DNA of 35,130 nucleotides from Saccoglossus kowalevskii. Its lineage: Eukaryota; Hemichordata; Enteropneusta; Harrimaniidae. Position numbers and translations under genes: made by a program. The DNA lies in the NCBI RefSeq assembly GCF_000003605.2, contig NW_003149767.1:359205-394334 (forward strand), in the 5' to 3' direction. Shown here piece after piece: positions 31,201 through 35,130 of this stretch. The notes under the pieces are model-generated. The model saw only the letters and a list, made by a program, of their open reading frames with translations, was not told the DNA's origin and did not search any database. Numbering within the stretch: position 1 is the stretch's first letter; each line of letters opens with the position of its first letter.

Positions 31201-33699
31201 GGTGTATACATTTTTTATTTAACAATGTTTGACTAGCAAGACGCATTTTAGTGGCCAATTTGAATGATTCCGAAATATTGACCCAGCATGTTAAAATTTG
31301 TATTTTTGCTAGAAAGAGAGTAATTCATGCCAGATAGAATGCTGTGTAGTATATATAATTCCCCCTGTATAGTGCATGTAATATATTAGTGAAAAAAACA
31401 ATTATTTTTTTCGCAACCATTAAAGTACAAAAATATGTACTCTGCATTTGAAAACCATAATTTTTCTGCAAATTTCCATTTTTCTATAATTTCTTTGTTA
31501 ATCATACCCCAAATGGAAATAATAACGGATAAAATACATCTTATTTTGTAAATGCTGGCAAATGTTCAGTTAAGAAATAATACACTAACCATCAAGAGCA
31601 CAGAAACACAAAGGCTTTAGTTGTAATTGATTTTTGTCTGGACATGTTTTTGTAGACTGGATTGAATTTATTTTTATTAATAAAAAAAGTCAATATACTC
31701 ACCGCTTTGTTTGTTTTTCTTCTCGTCTGCCATGTCTGGATCATTTGCTGGCTTTGCAGATTGTACTTGAGAATTAAAAAAAAAAAGAGATTAATTATTC
31801 AAATTATTATAAAGCACTATGCCACTCAAGCACAGAGAGTAAGACTGTGCAAATTACAAGAAACACATAGAGGTATTGATTTGTCTGTAAATGCTCAGTG
31901 AGTGTGAACATAACAAAAAAACAAACAAAAGAAGCAATTGTAAAATCAATTACCAAAACTGTGAATTTAAAAGGAAATGCAGCCTTTTACATCTTCAGTG
32001 AGTGAACGAAATGAATAAGTCTACAACTACTAATCAATTGCATCAACTCATGCCTAATTTGCATAACAGAAGAAATGTATATCACTGCAAGTTATCAAGT
32101 CAAGCAAATGTACATCGTATAATACAATATTAAACACAATAAAAGAAAATCATTATTTTTACTCCCAAATATACACTCAAAGATCATTCCTATAGCTTTA
32201 TTATAATATTGAGACCAATATTATGTGACATATTTCAGGGAAGGAATATACACAAAATGTGAGGATATATTTGAGGATATGCCCTAAGTTGCAAATTCAG
32301 CGAAAGAAATTCAAACAAAAAATGAAATTAACCTTCTTACCACTAGCTCCTCTTTTCATCACAAATGCACAAAATAGTCGTGATAATAGTATATAGTCGT
32401 TCACTTTCTTTCAAAAGATTGGGACAAAAATAGCCATATTTTTTGAGTAAAAACTGAACATTGACTCAAATTTTGTCTGTTGGCTCCAAAATTAGGATTC
32501 ATAGAATATAAAAAAAAAGTGGAGAAAAACCTAGCCAAGGAAGTCTGGTGTTGAAAAGGTTAAAAGCTGTAATGCTTACTAACATTAGTATGTGTTGAAA
32601 ATCATTGAAATATGAACATTTACAACATATTTTGCTATAGGAATGAACTTAGACTTAAAAGGCGAAAGAATACTTAATATTACAACATAAAACATAAACC
32701 TGCATTTCTTGTTAATTAACATAGAGCAAACATGTATAGATTTTTGCACAAGTGAGATATGTAAACAATTACTGAATTTCAAGAAATAACTGAACATTTG
32801 TGCTATTGTCACATGTCCTGAATAACACAATGCATGCCCACACTTAAAGGAGTATGGCAGTTACAGTTTTATTGAAAAGGTGCCAACAAATCAGCTGTTA
32901 TAGATATATATATATACTCTGAGGTCTATAAATTGAAAAGCAATCAAGTGTATGTCTCATGACAGGCCAAAGCAGAGGCAGCATTGTGACGATTCTACAC
33001 ATTTACCATGGTAAATTAATTTACGGCACTATTGTTACTTTGTACATTCAAGTTGTAAGTATCTAACACACAAAATCCCCCACAGAACATGATTGTGAAT
33101 GACTTCATAACGACAACGAAATTAGTTTGACATTGTGAAACCGGAAATAATTACAGGTTCATTTCAAGTTCAATGCTGACACTTGCACTAAGTTGATCGT
33201 TTGGTTTCTTTTAATTTTATTTGTTAAAAAAATCTTGTTTTATTAAACTCAGGTTGTAACACTAAATTTCAATGCTTACTTACTAACTAGTTATTTAAAA
33301 ATAAAATAAAAATGCAATATAACAAGAAATAATAATTATGCAAACACCAGACCAATTAACATAAATAATTTTTATGTCAGGTGTAAAACATTGAAATAAT
33401 TGTTATATGTATTATTAGAAATTAACACTGATAATAAAATAACATGTGATTATATTCTCAGAAACTGAAAACATTAAACCTCAAGGGAATATTTTCAACT
33501 GTTGCAATGATTAGCAGACAGTTAAAGGCAGTAGCCGCGAACAATAAATCCATGAACAATGGTATCACATTGGCCATGTAAATAACCATTCTCACATTAC
33601 AGTACTTTACAAACACAGTGCAACTGAATTAATGCATGACATAGAAAATGTTGTAGGGTACCTACCTTGGCTTGCTTGATCTCCAAGGCCAGTATCAGG
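7088..33699 (-). CDS. ANKRD26: ANKRD26-like coiled-coil protein, 41 exons, lacking only the 5' end
   Basis: Joined exons on the - strand give 1557 residues to a natural TAA stop, and every junction keeps phase. Residues 1-196 are an acidic Ser-rich linker, 197-419 an E/K/R-rich helix and about 420-500 a Ser/Pro linker. About 500-1465 are coiled coil, then a flexible segment and the tail ANSQYMSVLRKNYFI. Recognition is by order and wording of ANKRD26-family landmarks: NYTLTEE, RKEQQYLQELESRQK, RTLEMELKS, ALELKRQADAKVEQE, ARQEVNKKLEEVNNYLEEQ, ELYESELRMREKL and LDRSIARH. Human ANKRD26 is about 1700 residues with N-terminal ankyrin repeats, so those should lie right of the window. In vertebrates it is a centriole distal-appendage protein that recruits PIDD1. 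POTE, ANKRD18 and CCDC144 genes are vertebrate relatives, so for an invertebrate ANKRD26-like is the safest name. Confidence 0.92.
7461..7500 (-). CDS. ANKRD26: ANKRD26 exon, LDRSIARH segment
   Basis: Residues 1500-1512, VRNELDRSIARHL, phase 0 to 1, with acceptor ATAACAG and donor GTATGT. It matches the LEK(S/N)ITRE-type helix of vertebrate ANKRD26. The Glu/Ala-rich stretch that follows it in human is absent or shortened here. Confidence 0.85.
7650..7758 (-). CDS. ANKRD26: ANKRD26 exon followed by a GC-AG intron
   Basis: Residues 1463-1499: SMERQRSRHLAENSPDLGGS, then FMQPGMGTASVDPITQK. The acceptor is CATGTAG. The donor is CAAAAG|GCAAGT, a GC donor with otherwise perfect consensus; no GT in range keeps the frame and this sequence. 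Confidence 0.88.
8264..8358 (-). CDS. ANKRD26: ANKRD26 exon, ELYESELRMREKL
   Basis: Residues 1432-1462, ELYESELRMREKLTDQLERA then TEKMTDAKAQL, phase 0 to 2. It matches the LYLEELKVRKSL...NERL block of the DUF3496-like region. Confidence 0.92.
8359..9169 (-). other. ANKRD26 intron, nothing recognised
   Basis: AT-rich intron with long A and T runs; no repeat family or extra exon was identified. Confidence 0.6.
9170..9253 (-). CDS. ANKRD26: ANKRD26 coiled-coil exon
   Basis: Residues 1404-1431, TDIARMKAANQESLVQKETH then EAEAQRFK. Phase 0 to 0, 84 nt, acceptor CTTTTCAG, donor GTAACA. Confidence 0.92.
9639..9728 (-). CDS. ANKRD26: ANKRD26 coiled-coil exon
   Basis: Residues 1374-1403, AQARERLDQIRDANEIRMKS then DHEKQLNDMR. 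Phase 0 to 0, 90 nt. It corresponds to the AQAASQENLEQFRENN block of human ANKRD26. Confidence 0.93.
9791..9952. mobile_element. Hairpin MITE with CTGTAAAA ends (copy 1)
   Basis: The left end TACTGTAAAATACTT...GGAATTAATTTTCACTG is mirrored on the right by GATTAATTCCAAGTATTTTACA. Length is about 160 bp and the apparent target is TA. It has no coding capacity and lies in an intron. Confidence 0.75.
10339..10395 (-). CDS. ANKRD26: ANKRD26 exon, ARQEVNKKLEEVNNYLEEQ
   Basis: Residues 1355-1373, phase 0 to 0, 57 nt. It is one of the best-matching blocks to human ANKRD26 (ARQEI..KLKEVN.FLQ.Q), at the start of the DUF3496-like region. Confidence 0.95.
10495..10563 (-). CDS. ANKRD26: ANKRD26 coiled-coil exon
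   Basis: Residues 1332-1354, SSLGNEFIEKDEMDKFKQSV then ESQ. Phase 0 to 0, 69 nt, acceptor TTTTCCAG. Confidence 0.9.
10619..10828. mobile_element. Hairpin MITE with CTGTAAAA ends (copy 2, best preserved)
   Basis: It begins TA-CTGTAAAAGG and ends TTTTACAG-TA, giving inverted ends and a TA duplication as for Tc1/mariner-type insertion. Inside, TTAATTATTCACTGGGTTTT on the left is complementary to three separate copies of AAAACCCAGTGAATA-like sequence (about 10695, 10755 and 10798). Alternative hairpins are therefore possible. Confidence 0.85.
11155..11214 (-). CDS. ANKRD26: ANKRD26 coiled-coil exon
   Basis: Residues 1312-1331, ENEKLQKAVKKLQDQLSKVK. Phase 0 to 0, 60 nt. It matches the CEKLQKNKKKLEQEV block of human ANKRD26. 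Confidence 0.92.
11484..11512 (-). CDS. ANKRD26: ANKRD26 29-nt exon
   Basis: Residues 1302-1311, ELSSTKNMKR, phase 1 to 0. The acceptor is TTATTGTAG, the donor CGG|GTAAGC. It is supported mainly by restoring phase between its neighbours. Confidence 0.8.
11567..11891. mobile_element. CpG-bearing inverted-repeat element
   Basis: GAATAAATATT...TTATTGGCCTC on the left is mirrored by GAGGCCAATATCAATATTTATC on the right. The first 80 bases inside are unusually CpG-rich (CCTCGCCGGAGGTCGATATC, GGCCGAAGCGAAG) for this intron. Length is about 325 bp and it is non-coding. Confidence 0.6.
12072..12252 (-). CDS. ANKRD26: ANKRD26 coiled-coil exon
   Basis: Residues 1242-1301, DLEAPEMRIKSIQADMDHER through HQLQLENDMRASVEASHRQM to QN. 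Phase 0 to 1, acceptor ATTGTAG. It corresponds to the QFEMDIQINKLKHKIDDL block in human. Confidence 0.93.
12689..12758 (-). CDS. ANKRD26: ANKRD26 coiled-coil exon
   Basis: Residues 1218-1241, KNKQQQKEINMLKAALKSAK then KRLK, phase 2 to 0. It corresponds to the REITGFKNLLKMTRKKL block in human ANKRD26. Confidence 0.93.
13120..13193 (-). CDS. ANKRD26: ANKRD26 coiled-coil exon
   Basis: Residues 1194-1217, GKMKIRKALELKRQADAKVE then QEVQ, phase 0 to 2. It corresponds to the LMELKQSLECNLDQE block in human. Confidence 0.93.
13369..13848 (-). CDS. ANKRD26: ANKRD26 long coiled-coil exon (160 residues)
   Basis: Residues 1034-1193, phase 0 to 0, with acceptor CATTTCAG. It reads LIDSEKDRAELGHRTGDLQS, through KKRELEENMHQLEIEKTKLL, DLQDSQKVRGSLEALVANLK and LYAREAEDHKGLWENEVKSR, to ARTGVEDQVSE. 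It has continuous heptad-like spacing of Leu with Glu/Lys/Arg and no Pro. It is by far the longest exon of the coiled-coil half. Confidence 0.95.
15276..15435. mobile_element. Hairpin MITE (copy 3, diverged)
   Basis: GGCTTAATTATTCACTAGAT and the following TTATTTTTCTTATTTCACTG closely follow the left arm of the element at 10619. The right arm AAACAGTGAATATAAAATC...ACTAAAATTAAACC pairs with it. The terminal CTGTAAAA has decayed. Confidence 0.65.
15439..15844. mobile_element. Inverted-repeat element with GACCACC motifs
   Basis: The left end TATCAAACCTGTGCTCAGTG-ACCACC is mirrored by GGGTGGTCATTATACACAGG-TTTGACTGTA on the right. Between them GACCACC or GACCA recurs at 14-30 bp spacing after each end (TATATGAAGACCACC, AATATAAAGACCACC). 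Ends of the ACAGTCAAACCTGT type are common in invertebrate non-autonomous DNA transposons. It is about 400 bp and non-coding. Confidence 0.75.
16150..16203 (-). CDS. ANKRD26: ANKRD26 coiled-coil exon
   Basis: Residues 1016-1033, ECAKLEREKESHANIHQQ. Phase 0 to 0, 54 nt, acceptor CATTTAG, donor GTAAAT. Confidence 0.85.
16204..17644 (-). other. ANKRD26 intron, nothing recognised
   Basis: A 1.44-kb AT-rich intron; no exon, RNA gene or paired repeat was identified. Confidence 0.6.
17645..17707 (-). CDS. ANKRD26: ANKRD26 coiled-coil exon
   Basis: Residues 995-1015, ELADVIKKLSTAEVMVESSS then K. Phase 0 to 0, 63 nt. Only 117 bp separates it from the exon at 17825. Confidence 0.88.
17825..17998 (-). 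CDS. ANKRD26: ANKRD26 coiled-coil exon (58 residues)
   Basis: Residues 937-994, GKLDNLLTSMKTDYDKNREM through LNQMVDRLNNDLQRLEEKNS to QLQQ. Phase 0 to 0, acceptor GGAATATAG. Confidence 0.92.
18132..18189 (-). CDS. ANKRD26: ANKRD26 coiled-coil exon
   Basis: Residues 917-936, RLASTQNELSQMKYESNGSQ, phase 2 to 0, acceptor TCTTTCAG, donor GTAAGT. Confidence 0.9.
18848..18894 (-). CDS. ANKRD26: ANKRD26 47-nt coiled-coil exon
   Basis: Residues 902-916, EEKIKMEAKLESAND, phase 0 to 2, acceptor GACAATCCAG, donor GTTAGT. Confidence 0.88.
19005..19124 (-). CDS. ANKRD26: ANKRD26 coiled-coil exon
   Basis: Residues 862-901, LHIATLNMTEKSGQLISLQR then ELDQRKSMLESVEKELMKDK. Phase 0 to 0, 120 nt. Confidence 0.92.
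19664..19720 (-). CDS. ANKRD26: ANKRD26 coiled-coil exon
   Basis: Residues 843-861, SKSQSLGAAESRVKSLEHE. Phase 0 to 0, 57 nt; 89 bp from the exon at 19810. Confidence 0.88.
19810..19894 (-). CDS. ANKRD26: ANKRD26 coiled-coil exon
   Basis: Residues 814-842, RSSQRDRDELQRANERLEME then LSNQRDSLQ, phase 2 to 0, donor GTTTGT. Confidence 0.9.
19895..20799 (-). other. ANKRD26 intron, nothing recognised
   Basis: A 905-bp intron. The + strand stretch open at 19960-20292 has no splice context or family resemblance and is not called a gene. Confidence 0.6.
20800..20879 (-). CDS. ANKRD26: ANKRD26 coiled-coil exon
   Basis: Residues 788-813, VKNLNTRVTTLTHELERAQQ then TKSDVE, phase 0 to 2, acceptor TGTTTCAG, donor GTACGG. 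Confidence 0.9.
21216..21350 (-). CDS. ANKRD26: ANKRD26 coiled-coil exon
   Basis: Residues 743-787, RLNEEALAHATMTYNAHLGA through AENNLLVTNYEKEKAEKDKL to QQE. Phase 0 to 0, 135 nt. Confidence 0.93.
21794..21898 (-). CDS. ANKRD26: ANKRD26 coiled-coil exon
   Basis: Residues 708-742, MELERVRMRYKDDQGMLAME then NEEMNNRVDELKNDI. Phase 0 to 0, 105 nt, acceptor TTATTTACAG. Confidence 0.92.
22452..22547 (-). CDS. ANKRD26: ANKRD26 coiled-coil exon
   Basis: Residues 676-707, AEIFTRLEAADENRKSALDH then SDKLKAELYGLK. Phase 0 to 0, 96 nt, acceptor TTTGTAG. Confidence 0.9.
22951..23083. mobile_element. Small inverted-repeat element, TTTGCTCTATTA family
   Basis: ATATTTGCTCTATTAGAAAG on the left is mirrored by a right arm whose complement reads TACTATTTGCTCTGTTAAAA. 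Total length is about 130 bp. Related sequences occur at 29211-29250 and, inverted, at 30632-30670. Confidence 0.6.
23284..23310 (-). CDS. ANKRD26: ANKRD26 27-nt microexon
   Basis: Residues 667-675, EAEQFQEEK. Phase 0 to 0, acceptor CTCTCAG, donor GTACAA. Its sequence continues the coiled coil and skipping it would keep frame. Confidence 0.75.
24134..24247 (-). CDS. ANKRD26: ANKRD26 exon, CCDC144C-like region
   Basis: Residues 629-666, LQEDNGETRKELAQERSARI then IQEQLSQDHTKIHEALQQ. Phase 0 to 0, 114 nt. It corresponds to the DAQRQLSREQNARMLQ block in human ANKRD26. Confidence 0.95.
24675..24821. other. Assembly gap (147 N)
   Basis: A run of undetermined bases inside the intron between the exons at 24134 and 24928. 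Those two exons are contiguous in phase and in comparison with human ANKRD26, so no coding exon needs to be missing. Poly-C (24544-24554) lies close by. Confidence 0.99.
24928..25012 (-). CDS. ANKRD26: ANKRD26 exon, RTLEMELKS
   Basis: Residues 600-628, QELESRQKSELSSRTLEMEL then KSSLNTIKQ, phase 2 to 0. The acceptor CTAATCACAG is chosen over one 2 bp later because only it keeps frame. It corresponds to LELSLQTLEMELRTVK in human ANKRD26. Confidence 0.95.
25190..25288 (-). CDS. ANKRD26: ANKRD26 exon, NYTLTEE
   Basis: Residues 567-599, NYTLTEETDRVKSAELMLEK then TKEQLDRKEQQYL, phase 2 to 2. It corresponds to NYTLTQE...REQLRRKEEQY in human, one of the clearest family landmarks. Confidence 0.95.
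25556..25636 (-). CDS. ANKRD26: ANKRD26 coiled-coil exon
   Basis: Residues 540-566, RKIDSLSECKSTLEEEKVNL then EAKIRNL, phase 2 to 2, 81 nt. Confidence 0.93.
25736..25874 (-). CDS. ANKRD26: ANKRD26 exon at the start of the coiled coil
   Basis: Residues 494-539, ATDPGVMLQMQESLRDHRRL then IDRERSARITLETKVKKLEM to ELY, phase 1 to 2, acceptor TTTTTACAG. Confidence 0.93.
26395..26589. mobile_element. piggyBac-type MITE with TTAA ends
   Basis: TTAA-CCCTTTGAGTGACA at the left is mirrored by TGACACTCAAAGGA-TTAA at the right, with the TTAA target site on both sides. Length is 195 bp and it is non-coding. TTAA plus a CCCTTTG end is a piggyBac superfamily pattern. Confidence 0.8.
26652..26790 (-). CDS. 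ANKRD26: ANKRD26 exon, Ser/Thr/Pro linker
   Basis: Residues 448-493, SWKRVLTEDADGLSYSDTDT then EGDFNHSPYSSTPLPLHSIS to HS, phase 0 to 1. It is low-complexity, probably disordered, and rich in possible phosphorylation sites. Confidence 0.92.
27195..27276 (-). CDS. ANKRD26: ANKRD26 exon, Ser/Pro linker
   Basis: Residues 420-447, RASSGLGYSTSGRSPSPKRA then YTPASNNL, phase 2 to 0, with acceptor TTTTCTCCAG and donor GTAAGT. Confidence 0.92.
27452..28122 (-). CDS. ANKRD26: ANKRD26 charged-helix exon (223 residues)
   Basis: Residues 197-419, phase 0 to 2. After acceptor GATGAATTACAG it begins ERKRIEQELKEEQDREKERM. For about 185 residues it is almost only E, K, R, Q and D with scattered L, A and M (for example RREEEERRKQTEKLKEIERQ). 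It ends with an acidic/Ser stretch ATDLDDSFSESWSAQPSPVP. Alternating acidic and basic residues three or four apart with few hydrophobics suggest a stable single alpha-helix rather than a classical coiled coil. The opposite strand is also open here, as a by-product of composition. Confidence 0.96.
28804..29042 (-). CDS. ANKRD26: ANKRD26 exon, acidic/Ser linker
   Basis: Residues 117-196, GGSAASTPRGVSLDMSPRPV through FLGKGPAKQTTPVHKDDEVS to ETESEWEKERKAEK, phase 1 to 0. It is disordered in the first half and acidic before the charged helix. Confidence 0.93.
29211..29250 (+). repeat. Dispersed repeat, TTTGCTCTATTA family
   Basis: GTTTGCTCTATTAGCAGCAC then ATGTGCTTATGTAAATAAAT. It matches the complement of 30632-30670 over about 37 bp with a handful of differences, and the right arm at 23040-23083. 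Confidence 0.65.
29468..29527 (-). CDS. ANKRD26: ANKRD26 exon, DFDWDSDEDL
   Basis: Residues 97-116, GDFDWDSDEDLLPSHSSNRR, phase 1 to 1, 60 nt. It has an acidic WD-type linear segment. Confidence 0.9.
30196..30259 (-). CDS. ANKRD26: ANKRD26 linker exon
   Basis: Residues 76-96, QSVTEDTPVEFKVNVSKDQD then D, phase 0 to 1, acceptor GTTATAG, donor GTGAGT. Confidence 0.88.
30632..30670 (-). repeat. Dispersed repeat, TTTGCTCTATTA family
   Basis: The complement reads TATTTGCTCTATTAGTAGTG then CATGTTCTTACGTAAATGA, an inverted relative of the repeat at 29211 and of both arms at 22951-23083. Confidence 0.65.
30810..30937 (-). CDS. ANKRD26: ANKRD26 exon, LGLDDFDDSQWD
   Basis: Residues 33-75, ALAAELGLDDFDDSQWDTSI through IESEHDEPKSPTVAEYPTVK to RNT, phase 1 to 0. 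The acidic segment with a Trp resembles DDFDDSxW-like pieces of the ANKRD26 linker. Confidence 0.92.
31703..31765 (-). CDS. ANKRD26: ANKRD26 linker exon
   Basis: Residues 12-32, VQSAKPANDPDMADEKKNKQ then S, phase 1 to 1, 63 nt. It contains an ATG (MADEKK), which could serve as an alternative start for an ankyrin-less isoform, but in-frame upstream sequence exists. Confidence 0.8.
31766..33665 (-). other. Large ANKRD26 intron
   Basis: A 1.9-kb intron holding the piggyBac-type element at 32328-32563 and a short (TA)n run near 32902-32916. No exon was recognised. Confidence 0.6.
32328..32563. mobile_element. Second TTAA-flanked inverted-repeat element
   Basis: TTAA-CCTTCTTACCACTAG on the left resembles the complement of the right end, TTAA-CCTTTTCAACACCAG. 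It has TTAA on both sides, is 236 bp and has no coding capacity. The ends differ from those of the element at 26395, so it is a separate family or a very diverged copy. Confidence 0.6.
33666..33699 (-). CDS. ANKRD26: Most 5' ANKRD26 exon recognised
   Basis: 34 nt, PDTGLGDQASQ, phase 0 to 1. The acceptor is TTGCTCAG and the donor AAG|GTAGGT. It is supported by its splice sites and by phase agreement with the next exon only, as the sequence has no family landmark. Confidence 0.6.
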
Positions 33700-35130
33700 C
33701 TGAGCAAGAAAAAGTAAGTATATGATTGTGAATTAGTTGAAATAATACATAAAAACGTGCTGGGACAAGTTGCAAAGCTATGGATGGCACAGTGTTATGA
33801 AAGTCGGACAAGTTGAGCTGTCAGTAGAAAAACACTCCAGATTTTTCACTCCAATGTAAAGAACAAACAGAAGAAGAGACATGTTGAAGAATCACTGAAA
33901 ATTTAACTGCTAGCGGTATTTTGCAACTGAAATGCTTACCCAGCAAGGAGCGTGGAGTTGCAGTGGTTGTAAATAGTGGAGAGAATGTACACAGGTATTC
34001 CCAGGCAATGAATGGAACTCATTAGCATGTCATTAGCATATTCCAATAATAGAACACCTAAGAAGAATCTTTAACTGCCACTGTCTGAACTTTGAACTCT
34101 GGAGACAGTGTTCCATGGAATATTTTTTTACAGGAGTGAGTTCTATGGAACATTCAAAAGTTCACTGACATTCTGACTTTCAATTTCTGGCATGCATAGA
34201 GAATACTGCTGGCAAAATAGCTGTACTTTAACTAATAATTTTTTGTTTTCATTTTTCCTAATTCTACTACAGAGAAAAACGTCCAGTGACCACAAAACAA
34301 TTGTCACCATTTTTTTTATCATTGATTTTGTATAAAAAAATTGACTGTTCTCTTTTGTTTTGTGAAATATTGATCTATCTTCACAGAGATATTATTTAAA
34401 TCCTTTCATTATATTCAATTGGCTCAGTTTTTCAATTTTTCTACCAGTATTATGTTTTTAATATAAAAAATCTGATTGAACTATAATCTTGTGAGAAAAT
34501 GAAAGTAAAAGTAAAATCAATTTGAAAATAGAACACAAAAGTAATTGAATTGCAGTAAATCAAATTATAGAAGAAAAAAAAGAAAAAAAATAAAGAAAAT
34601 ACTAACTTTTAATTTCACTATTTTGAGTTTTTGAGCATATTCACTGTGTTTCCATTTCACAAATTTGTCAAGCAAACAATGAGTTTTATTGTTATTTTAC
34701 ATGTTCACATAGATTTAATTTAGCAGATTTTAAACTTATCAGCGAAATAAAAACCCAATCAATAATTTAATGCATTTACAGTACCATTTTTGATGCAGTA
34801 ATATTGCATTTAAAGAGAATAAATCATTTATAATTATGAAAAAAATTATTATTTATAATATGCAAAATATTATGAGACAATTATATGTAGTTTCATACAA
34901 AATGAGAAAAATAGTGCTGAATAAATAATTTTATACAATATTAATTGTTGAAGAGACTTGTGGTCAGTGCTACATTGATGATTTTTTAGTCAGTGTAAAC
35001 GAATGTTCAACAGTACAACTATAAAATACCCATTAAACTGCAAAAGTCTGAAACACATAAAATCCTTAAAATTTAGAAATTTTTGAATATTGATATAAAT
35101 GTAAATATTGATATAAGAAAATTGCAAATG
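33700..35130. other. Right end, probable ANKRD26 intron
   Basis: AT-rich sequence with an A-rich tract at 34565-34596. No ankyrin-repeat coding sequence was found on either strand. A fragment of the CTGTAAAA MITE family is at 34738-34783. Confidence 0.55.
34738..34783. mobile_element. Fragment of the CTGTAAAA MITE family (copy 4)
   Basis: ATCAGCGAAATAAAAACCCA...TGCATTTACAGTA aligns with the right end of the element at 10619 (ATCAGCGAAATTTAAACCCA...TCATTTTACAGTA). The left arm is not clear. Confidence 0.6.

Noticed and set aside
1288-32066. Recurrent ATTTGCAT octamers (about 1291, 21114, 29257, 32058)
   Set aside because: The number is plausible by chance in DNA this AT-rich, and the sites show no clustering or common context.
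33938-34010. Possible further ANKRD26 exon ending in a GTAAGC donor
   Set aside because: It can be read without a stop, but no acceptor AG with a pyrimidine tract was found at its other end and the sequence has no family landmark.

Overview
The window is eukaryotic nuclear DNA from an invertebrate animal. It is AT-rich, its genes are cut into many short exons with GT-AG introns, and it carries a LINE remnant, several families of short inverted-repeat transposons and one assembly gap (147 N). Both genes are widespread in animals, so they do not fix the species. The repeat content suits a marine invertebrate such as a hemichordate, cephalochordate or lophotrochozoan, but this is only an impression.

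Layout: (1) 1-910, decayed 3' end of a LINE reverse transcriptase, + strand, probably in an intron of the next gene. (2) 1649-4880, + strand, the last six exons of a THUMPD3-like tRNA guanine-N2 methyltransferase (172 residues of the catalytic domain and the natural C-terminus); its THUMP domain lies left of the window. Its introns hold a CCAAT-containing tandem repeat and a 22-bp minisatellite. (3) 4881-7087, the interval between two convergent genes, with candidate polyadenylation signals. (4) 7088-33699, - strand, 41 consecutive exons of an ANKRD26-like gene. I assembled them by hand from splice sites and reading phase; the summed length is exactly 4674 nt (1557 codons plus stop). The ankyrin repeats lie right of the window. 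What is present is an acidic/Ser-rich linker, a 671-nt exon coding an extremely charged helix, a second Ser/Pro linker, about 1000 residues of coiled coil with the CCDC144C- and DUF3496-like regions, and a short conserved C-terminal tail. (5) 33700-35130, no exon recognised; probably intron of the same gene.

The two genes are functionally unrelated: one modifies tRNA, while ANKRD26 in vertebrates is a centriole distal-appendage protein that recruits PIDD1. They share only a convergent 3' interval. I found no operon, CRISPR, phage or other defence-like system. The points most worth a second look are the 14-nt microexon that carries the THUMPD3 catalytic motif, the ANKRD26 C-terminal tail, the charged-helix exon, a GC-AG intron, and several short inverted-repeat transposon families in the introns.
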